Assembly: GCF_010500965.1 (NCBI RefSeq)
Contig: NZ_QVMI01000009.1
Span: forward strand, 230,401 to 294,400
Origin: Bacteroides sp. 51
GTDB lineage: Bacteria > Bacteroidota > Bacteroidia > Bacteroidales > Bacteroidaceae
Length of the DNA: 64,000 bases
Direction of reading: 5' to 3'
Each line of letters opens with the position of its first letter. Within the stretch, counting starts at the first letter, position 1. Under the pieces are notes generated by a model, which saw only the letters and a program-made list of their open reading frames with translations, was not told where the DNA came from and did no database searches. Shown here one piece after another: positions 53,685-60,356 of this stretch. The position numbers and the translations under genes were made by a program.

Positions 53685-53728
53685 AAAAATAACGGCCGGT
53701 TCTTTAAAGAGAACCGGCCGTTATTTTT
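53685..53728. terminator. Bidirectional Rho-independent terminator between the HIT gene and manC
   Basis: A perfect 19-bp stem (53685-53703 with 53710-53728, GC core AACGGCCGGTTCT) and a 6-nt loop, flanked by A-runs on one side and T-runs on the other. It serves both convergent genes. Confidence 0.93.
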
Positions 53729-53740
53729 ATATTGTCTTTC

Positions 53741-54823
53741 CTAGATGTATTCTTCGCCCAATTTAATTTGAGCGTCATTTACATATTTGCGGATGGCATG
53801 TTCTTCGTCCTTTTTGCAGATGAGGAGTACGTTCTCGGACTCGGCTACTAAATAGCCTTCAAGCCCTTCAATAACAGCGAGTTTATTCTTTGGTAAAACT
53901 AGAATATTGTCTTTGCTGTTGTAGATCAATGATTCACCTTTGAGTACAACATTTTGACTCTCGTCTTTGGGTGATAAGTCATAGAGTGATCCCCAGGTTC
54001 CAAGGTCCGACCATCCAAAGTCGCCCAATGATACGTATACGTTGTCGGCCTTTTCCATCACTCCAAAGTCGATAGATACGTTAGGGCACAATGGGAAGTT
54101 TTCGTCAATGAATATCTTTTCTTCTGGTGTGCCATATACCCTTTCGCCTTTTTTCAGGATATTAGCGAGCTCGGGTAATGCTTTCTCGCCGGCATTGATA
54201 ATGCTATTTACATTCCATAAGAAGAGGCCGGAGTTCCAGTAGAATTCTCCGCTTTCGAGGAATACTTTGGCTAGTTCCAGTTCTGGTTTTTCGGTGAATG
54301 TTTTTACTTTGTAGAAATTTTCTTCTTCTTTTTCAGCAATTTGGATATACCCATAGCCGGTTTCCGGGCGATTCGGCTTAATGCCCAATGTGAGTAGCTT
54401 TTCCGATCTGGCAACGAATTCTAACCCTTTTTCTACTGCTTCCAGAAACTCACCTTCTTTAAGTATCAGATGGTCTGACGGAGCAACAACAATATTGGCA
54501 TTCGGATTTAACGCACGAATGTGATAGGATGCCCATGCAATGCAGGGGGCGGTATTTCTACGTGTAGGTTCCAATAGTACCTGTTCTGGCCTTAATTCGG
54601 GTATTTGAAATCGAACCAGGTCGGCATACCTTTCATTGGTCACTACCAGAATGTTTTCTGTTGGAATAATTTTGTTGAATCTGTCGAATGTTTGTTGTAG
54701 AAGGGAACGTCCTGTTCCGAAGAAGTCTAGAAACTGTTTTGGGAGGCTTTGACGGCTGAACGGCCAGAAACGACTGCCAATTCCACCACCCATAATTACG
54801 CAATAATTGTCTTTATTGGCCAT
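53741..54823 (-). CDS. Mannose-1-phosphate guanylyltransferase
   Basis: 360 aa, the single-domain form of ManC. It makes GDP-mannose from GTP and mannose-1-phosphate for glycan and capsule synthesis. The nucleotide-binding N-terminus is VIMGGGIGSRFWPFSRQSLP with QFLDFFGTGRSLLQQTFDRF. LVVTNERYADLV, IVVAPSDHLIL and FTEKPELELAKVFLESGEFY with WNSGLFLWN follow. It lacks the C-terminal isomerase domain of bifunctional enzymes. Monocistronic, facing greA-HIT. Confidence 0.94.
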   Translation of the reverse strand: MANKDNYCVIMGGGIGSRFWPFSRQSLPKQFLDFFGTGRSLLQQTFDRFNKIIPTENILVVTNERYADLVRFQIPELRPEQVLLEPTRRNTAPCIAWASYHIRALNPNANIVVAPSDHLILKEGEFLEAVEKGLEFVARSEKLLTLGIKPNRPETGYGYIQIAEKEEENFYKVKTFTEKPELELAKVFLESGEFYWNSGLFLWNVNSIINAGEKALPELANILKKGERVYGTPEEKIFIDENFPLCPNVSIDFGVMEKADNVYVSLGDFGWSDLGTWGSLYDLSPKDESQNVVLKGESLIYNSKDNILVLPKNKLAVIEGLEGYLVAESENVLLICKKDEEHAIRKYVNDAQIKLGEEYI

Positions 54824-54930
54824 CTTATAAACGGTTTTAAAAGTTTCTGCTAATGTACTATATATTTTATAAAGAATCCCCTTGGACGTGGATGTTTTAT
54901 TCTTTTTTAGTCGTTTTTTAGCAAAAACTA

Positions 54931-54960
54931 TTGTAGTATTGAAAAATATCTATATCTTTG
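54931..54960 (+). promoter_or_regulatory. Promoter of tRNA-Leu
   Basis: TTG at 54931-54933, 19-nt gap, TATCTTTG at 54953-54960; the tRNA starts 12 nt after the -7 box. Confidence 0.65.
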
Positions 54961-54972
54961 CACCGCAATTAA

Positions 54973-55056
54973 GCCCAGATGGCGGAATCGGTAGACGCGC
55001 TGGTCTCAAACACCAGTGGATTCACTTCCATCCCGGTTCGACCCCGGGTCTGGGTA
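54973..55056 (+). tRNA. tRNA-Leu (anticodon CAA)
   Basis: 84 nt with a long variable arm. The acceptor stem GCCCAGA pairs with TCTGGGT, discriminator A at 55056. The anticodon stem CTGGT/ACCAG has loop CTCAAAC (anticodon CAA). T-arm GTTCGACCC. CCA is not encoded. The last 13 nt plus the next base form the left copy of the integration core, so the integrated element regenerates the tRNA 3' end. Confidence 0.96.
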
Positions 55057-55057
55057 C
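55044..55057 (+). repeat. attL core (in tRNA-Leu)
   Basis: CCGGGTCTGGGTAC, identical to 63132-63145; covers the tRNA T-arm end and acceptor strand. Confidence 0.92.
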
Positions 55058-55064
55058 AAAAATA

Positions 55065-55101
55065 GCCTGTTAATCGTTTGATTATCAGGCGTTTTTCTTT
55101 T
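55065..55101 (+). terminator. Element-borne terminator for tRNA-Leu
   Basis: GCCTGTTAATC (55065-55075) pairs with GATTATCAGGC (55080-55090, one mismatch), followed by GTTTTTCTTTT. It lies just inside the element and replaces the native terminator now at 63146-63182. Confidence 0.85.
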
Positions 55102-55105
55102 AATG

Positions 55106-55125
55106 GGTGTAACATAGGTGTAACA
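55106..55125 (+). repeat. Left arm-type repeat of the element
   Basis: GGTGTAACATAGGTGTAACA, two GGTGTAACA words 11 nt apart. It matches 63000-63019 at 19 of 20 positions in the same orientation. Probable integrase arm-binding site. Confidence 0.75.
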
Positions 55126-55196
55126 TTTCAACCATTGACTTACTTTTAGGCTAAATCTTCCTATTTTTGTTGTACCGTTACTGATTTAGTAACACC

Positions 55197-55230
55197 CAAA
55201 AGAAAAGAGGCAAACCAACCGGCCGCCTCT
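55197..55230 (-). terminator. Terminator of the left minus-strand gene cluster
   Basis: AGAGGC (55206-55211) pairs with GCCTCT (55225-55230); the minus strand continues TTTTCTTTT. Confidence 0.65.
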
Positions 55231-55256
55231 CTCTTATTTTGAGCTATACTTCATGA

Positions 55257-55571
55257 TTAGCATATCTTTTCTTCCTTTTCATTTGCTGCTACCAAACCAT
55301 GAATAATATTAGCAATATCAACTAGATCATTGTGTGGTATCTTCTCTTCAATTATTTCTGCAAGCGTACCTATTTGAAAAGTGTATTCTTCTATATGGTC
55401 TAGTAAATGGTTTCTTTTATAATTCTTATCAAATAAATAAAGATCATCTTGAATACCCCTACAAACAACGTTTATGGTTTTACATAAATTCTCTAATTGT
55501 ATCCATAGATCGTCTTTTAATGCCGATGAATCTTTTATAGCTTCTAAGTCTTTTGTTATTTCAGTTGTCAT
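55257..55571 (-). CDS. Unknown small protein of the element (orf104)
   Basis: 104 aa from the ATG at 55571, five codons inside the longest frame. The start overlaps the end of the preceding gene by 11 nt, implying translational coupling. Acidic and mostly helical (LKDDLWIQLENLCKTINVVC, EEYTFQIGTLAEIIEEKIPH). No domain recognised. Its FQIGTLAEI recalls FQMGTVSEL in the neighbour, so the two may be distant relatives or partners. Confidence 0.7.
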   Translation of the reverse strand: MTTEITKDLEAIKDSSALKDDLWIQLENLCKTINVVCRGIQDDLYLFDKNYKRNHLLDHIEEYTFQIGTLAEIIEEKIPHNDLVDIANIIHGLVAANEKEEKIC

Positions 55572-55926
55572 AATCTGTATTTTCAATCCGTTTTACTTCT
55601 GAAAGCTCACTCACTGTTCCCATCTGGAATCTGCTATTATCAAAATCAATCCCGGTCAACCCTAACGGGGTTTTGCGTTGATGCCAACATTCATCCGATA
55701 GATCCTCTGTTCTTTTAGCTATCTGCAATAGAAAAGCTATTTCATCTTTATAGGTGGATGCATCTATATCATCAGAGATTAATACTACGGTAGCGAGGCT
55801 CACTAAGTTTGAAGCTAGTAAATGAATACCGGCAATACTCAAAATATCTCTACCATACGCTGCAAGGGTGCAAATCTGGCTTGCTGTAAATCCTTTGAAC
55901 TGTTGCTGTAAATCTGAAAATTCCAT
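55561..55926 (-). CDS. Unknown small protein of the element (orf121)
   Basis: 121 aa from the ATG at 55926; eleven upstream codons are rejected because this Met starts the conserved-looking EFSDLQQQFKGFTASQICTL. A mid-protein hydrophobic helix (IAGIHLLASNLVSLATVVL) is followed by KDEIAFLLQIAKRTEDLSDE and a C-terminal FQMGTVSELSEV. No family recognised. Overlaps the next gene, probably co-expressed. Confidence 0.7.
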   Translation of the reverse strand: MEFSDLQQQFKGFTASQICTLAAYGRDILSIAGIHLLASNLVSLATVVLISDDIDASTYKDEIAFLLQIAKRTEDLSDECWHQRKTPLGLTGIDFDNSRFQMGTVSELSEVKRIENTDYDN

Positions 55927-55981
55927 ATTGTTATATCTTTGTGGTAGGGGTATCGCCAATTTTGGATACCCCCGTGGGTGA

Positions 55982-56293
55982 TTAATATACTGTGATTAAA
56001 TTCTCAACCTTGAAACTTCTAAAGCTGTTAGCCTCAACATCAAAGTATCTCATAGCTTTATTATTCTCTGTGCCGGTACCTTTGATAAGGTTCTGAATGT
56101 CTTTCAAAGTCCCTTTTGCCTTACGTAGCGTGCCGTCTGCTTTCTCATAAGCAAAGGTTACAATCTCGTTCTTCATTCGCTTAGAGAGCCTGTAAATAGC
56201 CCACGCTTTGGCTAAACACACCTGGAAACTCTTACCGGTTGAGGCTACCATCTCATAAGCCTGCTTGAATACTTTACTTCTAAAATTCTTCAT
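55982..56293 (-). CDS. DUF2693-like small protein
   Basis: 103 aa from the ATG at 56293 (42 upstream codons run into the next gene and are rejected). It begins KNFRSKVFKQAYEMVASTGK. FQVCLAKAWAIYRLSKRMKN leads into VTFAYEKADGTLRKAKGTLK, the pattern of DUF2693/SH3-barrel-like proteins seen in Bacteroides mobile elements, where function is unknown. The assignment is from pattern memory only. Confidence 0.6.
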   Translation of the reverse strand: MKNFRSKVFKQAYEMVASTGKSFQVCLAKAWAIYRLSKRMKNEIVTFAYEKADGTLRKAKGTLKDIQNLIKGTGTENNKAMRYFDVEANSFRSFKVENLITVY

Positions 56294-56312
56294 AATACTG
56301 TATTTTAAATGT

Positions 56313-56477
56313 TTAATATCTATATCCAAAATGATTTTCCCAATAGTCAATCTCAGCCTCAAAAGAAGCGATACACTCTGACTTGCTTTCTTCATACATG
56401 GTGAATACTTCTTCTTCATTCATCGAAAGAACTCTTTGGTATTCTTCACACATCTGGTTTAAAACTTCTTTTGTCAT
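56313..56477 (-). CDS. Small acidic protein next to the regulator (orf54)
   Basis: 54 aa from the ATG at 56477; a longer frame with a hydrophobic N-terminus is rejected because it would start upstream of the promoter at 56515-56545. Very acidic (SMNEEEVFTMYEESKSECIA, EAEIDYWENHFGYRY). It is the first gene of the left minus-strand cluster, divergent from the XRE gene. Function unknown; it could be an antirepressor-type partner. Confidence 0.6.
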   Translation of the reverse strand: MTKEVLNQMCEEYQRVLSMNEEEVFTMYEESKSECIASFEAEIDYWENHFGYRY

Positions 56478-56514
56478 AAGGCTTACTATTATGTAATTCG
56501 TTATATTTATAATG

Positions 56515-56545
56515 CAAATATAAAGTAAAAGATTATATCCGCAAA
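56515..56545 (-). promoter_or_regulatory. Promoter of the left minus-strand cluster
   Basis: On the minus strand TTTG (plus CAAA, 56542-56545), 19-nt gap, TATATTTG (plus CAAATATA, 56515-56522). Confidence 0.65.
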
Positions 56546-56618
56546 ACGAAATGAATAAAAATATTAATAAAAACAATATATTTAACAATTATTTATAATG
56601 CATCATGTTATAATTGTC

Positions 56619-56626
56619 TATATTTG
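56619..56626 (+). promoter_or_regulatory. -7 promoter element of the XRE regulator
   Basis: TATATTTG, 24 nt before the ATG at 56651; divergent from the promoter at 56515-56545, a phage-switch-like arrangement. Confidence 0.55.
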
Positions 56627-56650
56627 CACTATAAACAAAAACATTATATT

Positions 56651-56905
56651 ATGGAACTAAGAATAAAAGAAGTATCTAAAGGAAAAGGGGTAACAATAGT
56701 ATCTCTTGCTGAAATGATTGGTGTAGCTCAACCCACAATGAGTAATCTTGCCAATGGGAAAACTACCCCATCACTTGAAACATTAGAAAAAATAGCTAAT
56801 GCACTTAATGTCCCGGTGACTGAACTCTTTGAGAAGCCAAAGACCGATACCGCCTCTTTATCCTGCCCTCATTGTGGGAAGTCAATAATGATCAAAGCTG
56901 AATAG
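56651..56905 (+). CDS. XRE-family regulator with C-terminal CxxC
   Basis: 84 aa from the ATG at 56651; nine upstream codons overlap the promoter and are rejected. The HTH is VSLAEMIGVAQPTMSNLANG with KTTPSLETLEKIANALNVPV. The tail carries SLSCPHCGKSIMIKA, half of a zinc-ribbon-like site. As the only plus-strand gene of the element it likely represses both itself and the divergent cluster. Confidence 0.9.
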   Translation: MELRIKEVSKGKGVTIVSLAEMIGVAQPTMSNLANGKTTPSLETLEKIANALNVPVTELFEKPKTDTASLSCPHCGKSIMIKAE

Positions 56906-57211
56906 TTCTTTTCAATATAAGGGTTTGCAAGGTTCTAATATAACCCTCTGGGTTGTTTGGATTCGTCTGGGCTCATTTGGTTTTTACCCTTACCGTGATC
57001 TTACCGTACCCGCGTGAATGACCCTCGATAAATCTTCAAAGGGTGTTAGAAACCGTCTTTCTTACATGCGTTATGATAGTAGAAAAATCTTCATGTATCC
57101 ACTATTGGGGAACGCTTTTTCTCGCTTTATTAAATTAAGACTGGATAGTATAAATGCACTATTCAGTCTTAATTTTAGTCGGGCTGCCCTTTGTGTTCAA
57201 TATAGCATTTC
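56906..57211. other. Gap between convergent XRE and rep-operon genes
   Basis: 306 nt. It includes GGGTT/AACCC-rich sequence just after the XRE stop (about 56928-56955) and the 18-bp hairpin at 57132-57175. An open frame on the plus strand (57018-57296) crosses the hairpin and the next gene and is not credible. Confidence 0.55.
57132..57175 (-). terminator. Hairpin terminating the rep operon
   Basis: Arms 57132-57149 and 57158-57175 pair over 18 nt with one mismatch (AAATTAAGACTG / CAGTCTTAATTT), 8-nt loop. It lies 37 nt beyond the last minus-strand gene. Confidence 0.65.
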
Positions 57212-57442
57212 TCATTTTAAGCCTCTTTGTGCTCTTTTCTCAAATGCTGCTATAACTTCCTCATCAGGTCGCCTCATCTTTTCACTGATAGGATAAATAA
57301 AGCCCGGTTCCTCACCATAACAGGAACATCCAGAGAATATTTCTATCTCGCCATTGATAACCGTGTACCAAATAAAATACCTCTTCTTTCCTCCTTTGGC
57401 AAAGTTCATTAGTAAATCCCGGTTCTCATTCTTATTCATCAT
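57212..57442 (-). CDS. Unknown small protein (orf76)
   Basis: 76 aa. Starts MMNKNENRDLLMNFAKGGKK; beta-rich centre RYFIWYTVINGEIEIFSGCS and a charged C-terminus (EEVIAAFEKRAQRG). It overlaps the preceding gene by 11 nt (or 8 nt from the second Met) and is the last gene before the hairpin. No domain recognised. Confidence 0.65.
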   Translation of the reverse strand: MMNKNENRDLLMNFAKGGKKRYFIWYTVINGEIEIFSGCSCYGEEPGFIYPISEKMRRPDEEVIAAFEKRAQRGLK

Positions 57443-57779
57443 CTTTATTTAATTTATGTAGTTCCATAACTTTGGCGGCTATTCTATCTACAAACTCATC
57501 AGGGGCTTTCTCTATCAGCTTTGCAAGAGCATCATATTCTGCTTCTACCTGATTTTGTACATTTACAGCCTGTTGCTTTGGTAGGACATAGTTTACAAGG
57601 CTTGTGTACACCCTGATACGTTCAGCCGGCTCCAATAATCCCATGTCTAAGACAAATTGTTCTCTGCCATTATCTAGTATAGTGGAAATCCATGTTTTCA
57701 AATCGGTTGTAACTTTGTTGGGAGTACCTTTGCCCCGGCCACCTATCCTACCTTTACCGTCATTCTTATTTCTTGCCAT
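57432..57779 (-). CDS. Unknown protein with Gly/Lys-rich N-terminus
   Basis: 115 aa. The N-terminal KGRIGGRGKGTPNKVTTDLK resembles the start of phage-associated DUF5681-type proteins and some small terminase-like proteins (GRPKGSKNK pattern). Then DMGLLEPAERIRVYTSLVNY and a helical tail LAKLIEKAPDEFVDRIAAKV. DNA binding is plausible from the basic N-terminus; it is not shown. Confidence 0.65.
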   Translation of the reverse strand: MARNKNDGKGRIGGRGKGTPNKVTTDLKTWISTILDNGREQFVLDMGLLEPAERIRVYTSLVNYVLPKQQAVNVQNQVEAEYDALAKLIEKAPDEFVDRIAAKVMELHKLNKDDE

Positions 57780-57805
57780 ATCAATACTAAAACAAACTAT
57801 TATAG

Positions 57806-57979
57806 TTATTCAATCGCTTTCATGATCTCCCGTGCTTTTTCCCGGGATAAAGGTTTCATCTTTAATTGTTCCATGCAAGCCTGCATAAGTTCTGGGTGTT
57901 GCTCAAGATCAAGCGTACCGGTTGCAATAGCAGCCATTAACTTAGATTTCATGGCTTTTGATAATTTAATAGGTTTCAT
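57806..57979 (-). CDS. Unknown 57-aa protein
   Basis: Read by hand. It runs MKPIKLSKAMKSKLMAAIAT and on through DLEQHPELMQACMEQLKMKP to REKAREIMKAIE. Charged and helical. It lies in tight series between orf86 and orf115, 26 nt from the next gene, which supports it being real. No family recognised. Confidence 0.6.
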   Translation of the reverse strand: MKPIKLSKAMKSKLMAAIATGTLDLEQHPELMQACMEQLKMKPLSREKAREIMKAIE

Positions 57980-58034
57980 AACTTGTTTTTTGGGTTATGC
58001 CCCCACTTGTGATAGTGGAGGCTTTACTTTTTTG

Positions 58035-58295
58035 TTAATACAACTCATTCAACATAGTATCTACGGCCTTATCAACTTCTTCCTGTGTGAAAATCTCTTC
58101 ACCGTTAATGATCTTTTGGATACGTTCATATCTTCCTCTTGCCGGGGTTCCTTTCCATTCACTCATAAATTGAGCTCTTTTATTTTCAGGAACACTCATG
58201 TTATCCATGTATGCTATTTCTTCCATGTAGTTGTTTGCAGAATTATACCCGTACCAACTGTCGATTTTGTCTCTGACTTCTTTTCTCATTTCCAT
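58035..58295 (-). CDS. Unknown small protein (orf86)
   Basis: 86 aa (or 84 from the third-codon Met). Helical and charged: KEVRDKIDSWYGYNSANNYM, FMSEWKGTPARGRYERIQKI, FTQEEVDKAVDTMLNELY. It lies 98 nt downstream of rep on the same strand. No domain recognised. Confidence 0.6.
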   Translation of the reverse strand: MEMRKEVRDKIDSWYGYNSANNYMEEIAYMDNMSVPENKRAQFMSEWKGTPARGRYERIQKIINGEEIFTQEEVDKAVDTMLNELY

Positions 58296-58345
58296 AATTG
58301 TAAAATTTTTAATTAGTTATTATTGGTTATTGAATTATAGGCTAC

Positions 58346-58381
58346 CGTTACCAAATCGGTAACCATTTACAACTTATTATA
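58346..58381. repeat. Direct repeat with dyad, downstream of rep
   Basis: 28 nt at 58354-58381 are identical to 59346-59373. They overlap an inverted pair GTTACC/GGTAAC (58347-58362). The copies sit immediately after and before the rep gene, so they are candidate Rep recognition sequences. Confidence 0.75.
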
Positions 58382-58393
58382 AGCAACTGTGTT

Positions 58394-59335
58394 TTATCGG
58401 TAAAATCGGGTAGCCTCTTTCACCTTTTTATCAAGTTCCTCAATAGCTTCATTTTTTACCGTTAAGCCGACTTTTGCCTTACAGGCATCATTTATAGTTT
58501 GTCTTAAGTCATAGGCTTGCTTTCTGGTTAAATCGCCGCGCTTTTGAGCTTCATTGATTTGTTCCAGTACTGTGATCTGACCTCCTTGCTGTTCGATGAG
58601 TGAGACTACACCCATTTTATAAAGTTCCTGTTTGCTTCTCATTATCTCAAAGTTTAGTGATACATCGTTTATCTTCTTAATAGTCTGGTAGGCGTTTTTC
58701 CATCGCTTCACCAGATCAATGTAGAAAGCCTCATCATAAAGCAAAGCACCTGTAACCTTTTCAACTCCAAATACAGAGGGTAAACGCTGTTTGTAGCGGG
58801 TTTCATACCTCAATGTATATCTGCCTTGATATAGTTCTGGAATCGGCCTACCTTTGGCCTTCTGCTCTTTCACCTTGTCATAGAAAACTATAATGTTCTT
58901 ATAGTTGAAGTAATAGAGGCTACCCTCATTTAGCATTGGACACCGCTTGTAATATGGCAGCTCGCCCAAGTGGTTAAAGTAGTTCTCTATCGGTTGCTTC
59001 ACAATGAAGTTTTGAGCAATGTCTATTCTGGAAACAGCGGCTTTACCTACATGCAAGTGCAAAGTGTCTGATAGCTTTTCTATCGCTCTTTCAGTATCAC
59101 CCCGGCCAAGCGTTTGGAAGTTGTCACCTAGATAATATTTACATAGGCTTCCATCTGTTAGGTTTACCCCGTTTTCACTTACCGTTACCTTATAGCCATC
59201 AAGATTACCGGTGATCACCGTGCCACCCTCAAATAGGTGCTCGCCTGTTACATCAAAGTAGCACGGTGTTTCACTCAGGAAGTCAATACTACCGGTATCG
59301 CCTTTTCTTATCTTAAAATCCAAATTATCATACAT
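58394..59335 (-). CDS. Phage/plasmid replication initiation protein (Phage X / Gp II-like)
   Basis: 313 aa. The stretch HVGKAAVSRIDIAQNFIVKQ (about 95-114) matches the conserved core of phage replication proteins of the Gp II/X type. FYDKVKEQKAKGRPIPELYQ and YTLRYETRYKQRLPSVFGVE follow. Such proteins nick the origin for rolling-circle replication. I could not place the catalytic Tyr with confidence; Y-rich candidates are YYFNYKN and YETRYKQR. The gene is bracketed by 28-bp direct repeats. Other Rep families are possible. Confidence 0.7.
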   Translation of the reverse strand: MYDNLDFKIRKGDTGSIDFLSETPCYFDVTGEHLFEGGTVITGNLDGYKVTVSENGVNLTDGSLCKYYLGDNFQTLGRGDTERAIEKLSDTLHLHVGKAAVSRIDIAQNFIVKQPIENYFNHLGELPYYKRCPMLNEGSLYYFNYKNIIVFYDKVKEQKAKGRPIPELYQGRYTLRYETRYKQRLPSVFGVEKVTGALLYDEAFYIDLVKRWKNAYQTIKKINDVSLNFEIMRSKQELYKMGVVSLIEQQGGQITVLEQINEAQKRGDLTRKQAYDLRQTINDACKAKVGLTVKNEAIEELDKKVKEATRFYR

Positions 59336-59338
59336 AGC

Positions 59339-59373
59339 GTTACTGAATCGGTAACCATTTACAACTTATTATA
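59339..59373. repeat. Direct repeat with dyad, upstream of rep
   Basis: 28 nt at 59346-59373 are identical to 58354-58381. Its outer part forms GTTAC-N7-GTAAC (59339-59355). A related dyad GTTACTGATTTAGTAAC lies at 55177-55193 near the left end of the element. Confidence 0.75.
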
Positions 59374-59407
59374 GGAAAGTGGATTTTATCTCACTTTTCC
59401 CGATTTT

Positions 59408-59854
59408 TCATTCTTTACATTCAACTTGTTTCCTGATCTGCTCTATCTCATCTAATAGCTCACCATCAAGAAAGAGATTGAATAACCCTTTCACATTGTT
59501 TTTATATCCACGGGCAACAAATATTTCAAGCTGTTTGTAGTCCGGAGTGAAAAGGAAGAGCAAAGCGTCATTGGTACCTTTAGTATCACCGTATCCAAAT
59601 AACGGGTTTTCAAGATCAGGAGTAAACACGCTGCTTATGTTATCACCATTGGTTATTGCCTGATCGGCTTTTCTCTGGGCGTTGACTGAAAAGGTGTCGG
59701 GTACTCCATTGTAGTACAGGAAAAAGCGCTTATCTCTTGCCCGTTGGGCTATCGTTTCAAAAGGTAGGTAACCGCCAGTTGAGGCTACACAATCCAAACG
59801 GTGAGATTTAAGCACCTTTATTTCTTTCATTAGATAGTAGTCGGTGAGTATCAT
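59408..59854 (-). CDS. Unknown protein between xis and rep (orf147)
   Basis: 147 aa from the ATG at 59854, which overlaps the xis stop (ATGA) and has a strong AGGAGG site 8 nt upstream. Mixed alpha/beta: HRLDCVASTGGYLPFETIAQ, ADQAITNGDNISSVFTPDLE, NDALLFLFTPDYKQLEIFVA and a charged end. No domain recognised. It is translationally coupled to the excisionase-like gene. Confidence 0.75.
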   Translation of the reverse strand: MILTDYYLMKEIKVLKSHRLDCVASTGGYLPFETIAQRARDKRFFLYYNGVPDTFSVNAQRKADQAITNGDNISSVFTPDLENPLFGYGDTKGTNDALLFLFTPDYKQLEIFVARGYKNNVKGLFNLFLDGELLDEIEQIRKQVECKE

Positions 59855-60144
59855 AAAGCACCTCCTTTCTGCATACAGTATGCTTGTGCTTTTTGACTTA
59901 TCTCGCTGTTGGTAGATACCCGGTTCTGTTGTAGCCACTGTTCTAACTCGATACGATTGAAATAACACATTTTGCCCATAGGCTTAAAGTGTGATACCTG
60001 TCGTCTCATTGTGAGCTTATAAAGATAGCTCTTTGATATGCCCATGTATCGGGCGGCCTCATCGCTGGTTAGTACTTCTTTTGTGCAAAAGATTGTGTTC
60101 TCAGTTAGTTGCTCTACAATCTGTTTTTGTTCCTCTTTATTCAT
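59851..60144 (-). CDS. Excisionase-like HTH_17 DNA-binding protein
   Basis: 97 aa. A MerR-like winged HTH: LTSDEAARYMGISKSYLYKL (about 27-46), MRRQVSHFKPMGKMCYFNRI and ELEQWLQQNR. This is the usual directionality/excision factor type of Bacteroides integrative elements. First gene of the rep operon; its stop overlaps the next start by 4 nt. Confidence 0.88.
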   Translation of the reverse strand: MNKEEQKQIVEQLTENTIFCTKEVLTSDEAARYMGISKSYLYKLTMRRQVSHFKPMGKMCYFNRIELEQWLQQNRVSTNSEISQKAQAYCMQKGGAL

Positions 60145-60258
60145 ACCATTTGTTTTAGAGGGTAGGGCTGTCAGAGAATAGGTACAAGGCTATCCCGTCT
60201 TTGCCGTGTAATCTTCGGGTATAGGCTTGTACTCTCTATTACCATCTGATTACAAGGG

Positions 60259-60266
60259 CAAAGGTA
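60259..60266 (-). promoter_or_regulatory. -7 promoter element of the xis-rep operon
   Basis: CAAAGGTA on the plus strand is TACCTTTG on the minus strand, 115 nt before the xis start; a CAAA word (TTTG on the minus strand) at 60281-60284 is at short -33 distance. Confidence 0.4.
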
Positions 60267-60320
60267 TAGGCAAAAGGAAACAAAAGACAGAGTGTCTAAA
60301 TGTGCATTATAATGTGCATT

Positions 60321-60349
60321 AAAAAAGCACCTCAACAACTTGGGTGCTT
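60321..60349 (-). terminator. Terminator of the 317-aa gene
   Basis: AAGCACC with CAA (60325-60335) pairs with TTGGGTGCTT (60340-60349); the minus strand continues TTTTTTAATG. Confidence 0.7.
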
Positions 60350-60356
60350 AAATTAT

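Noticed and set aside
55177-55193. Third Rep repeat identical to the rep-flanking 28-mers
   Set aside because: Only the GTTAC...GTAAC dyad is shared; the rest of the 28-nt sequence is not present there.
57018-57296. 92-aa plus-strand open frame in the element
   Set aside because: Crosses the 18-bp hairpin and is antisense to the better-supported orf76, which is coupled to its neighbour.
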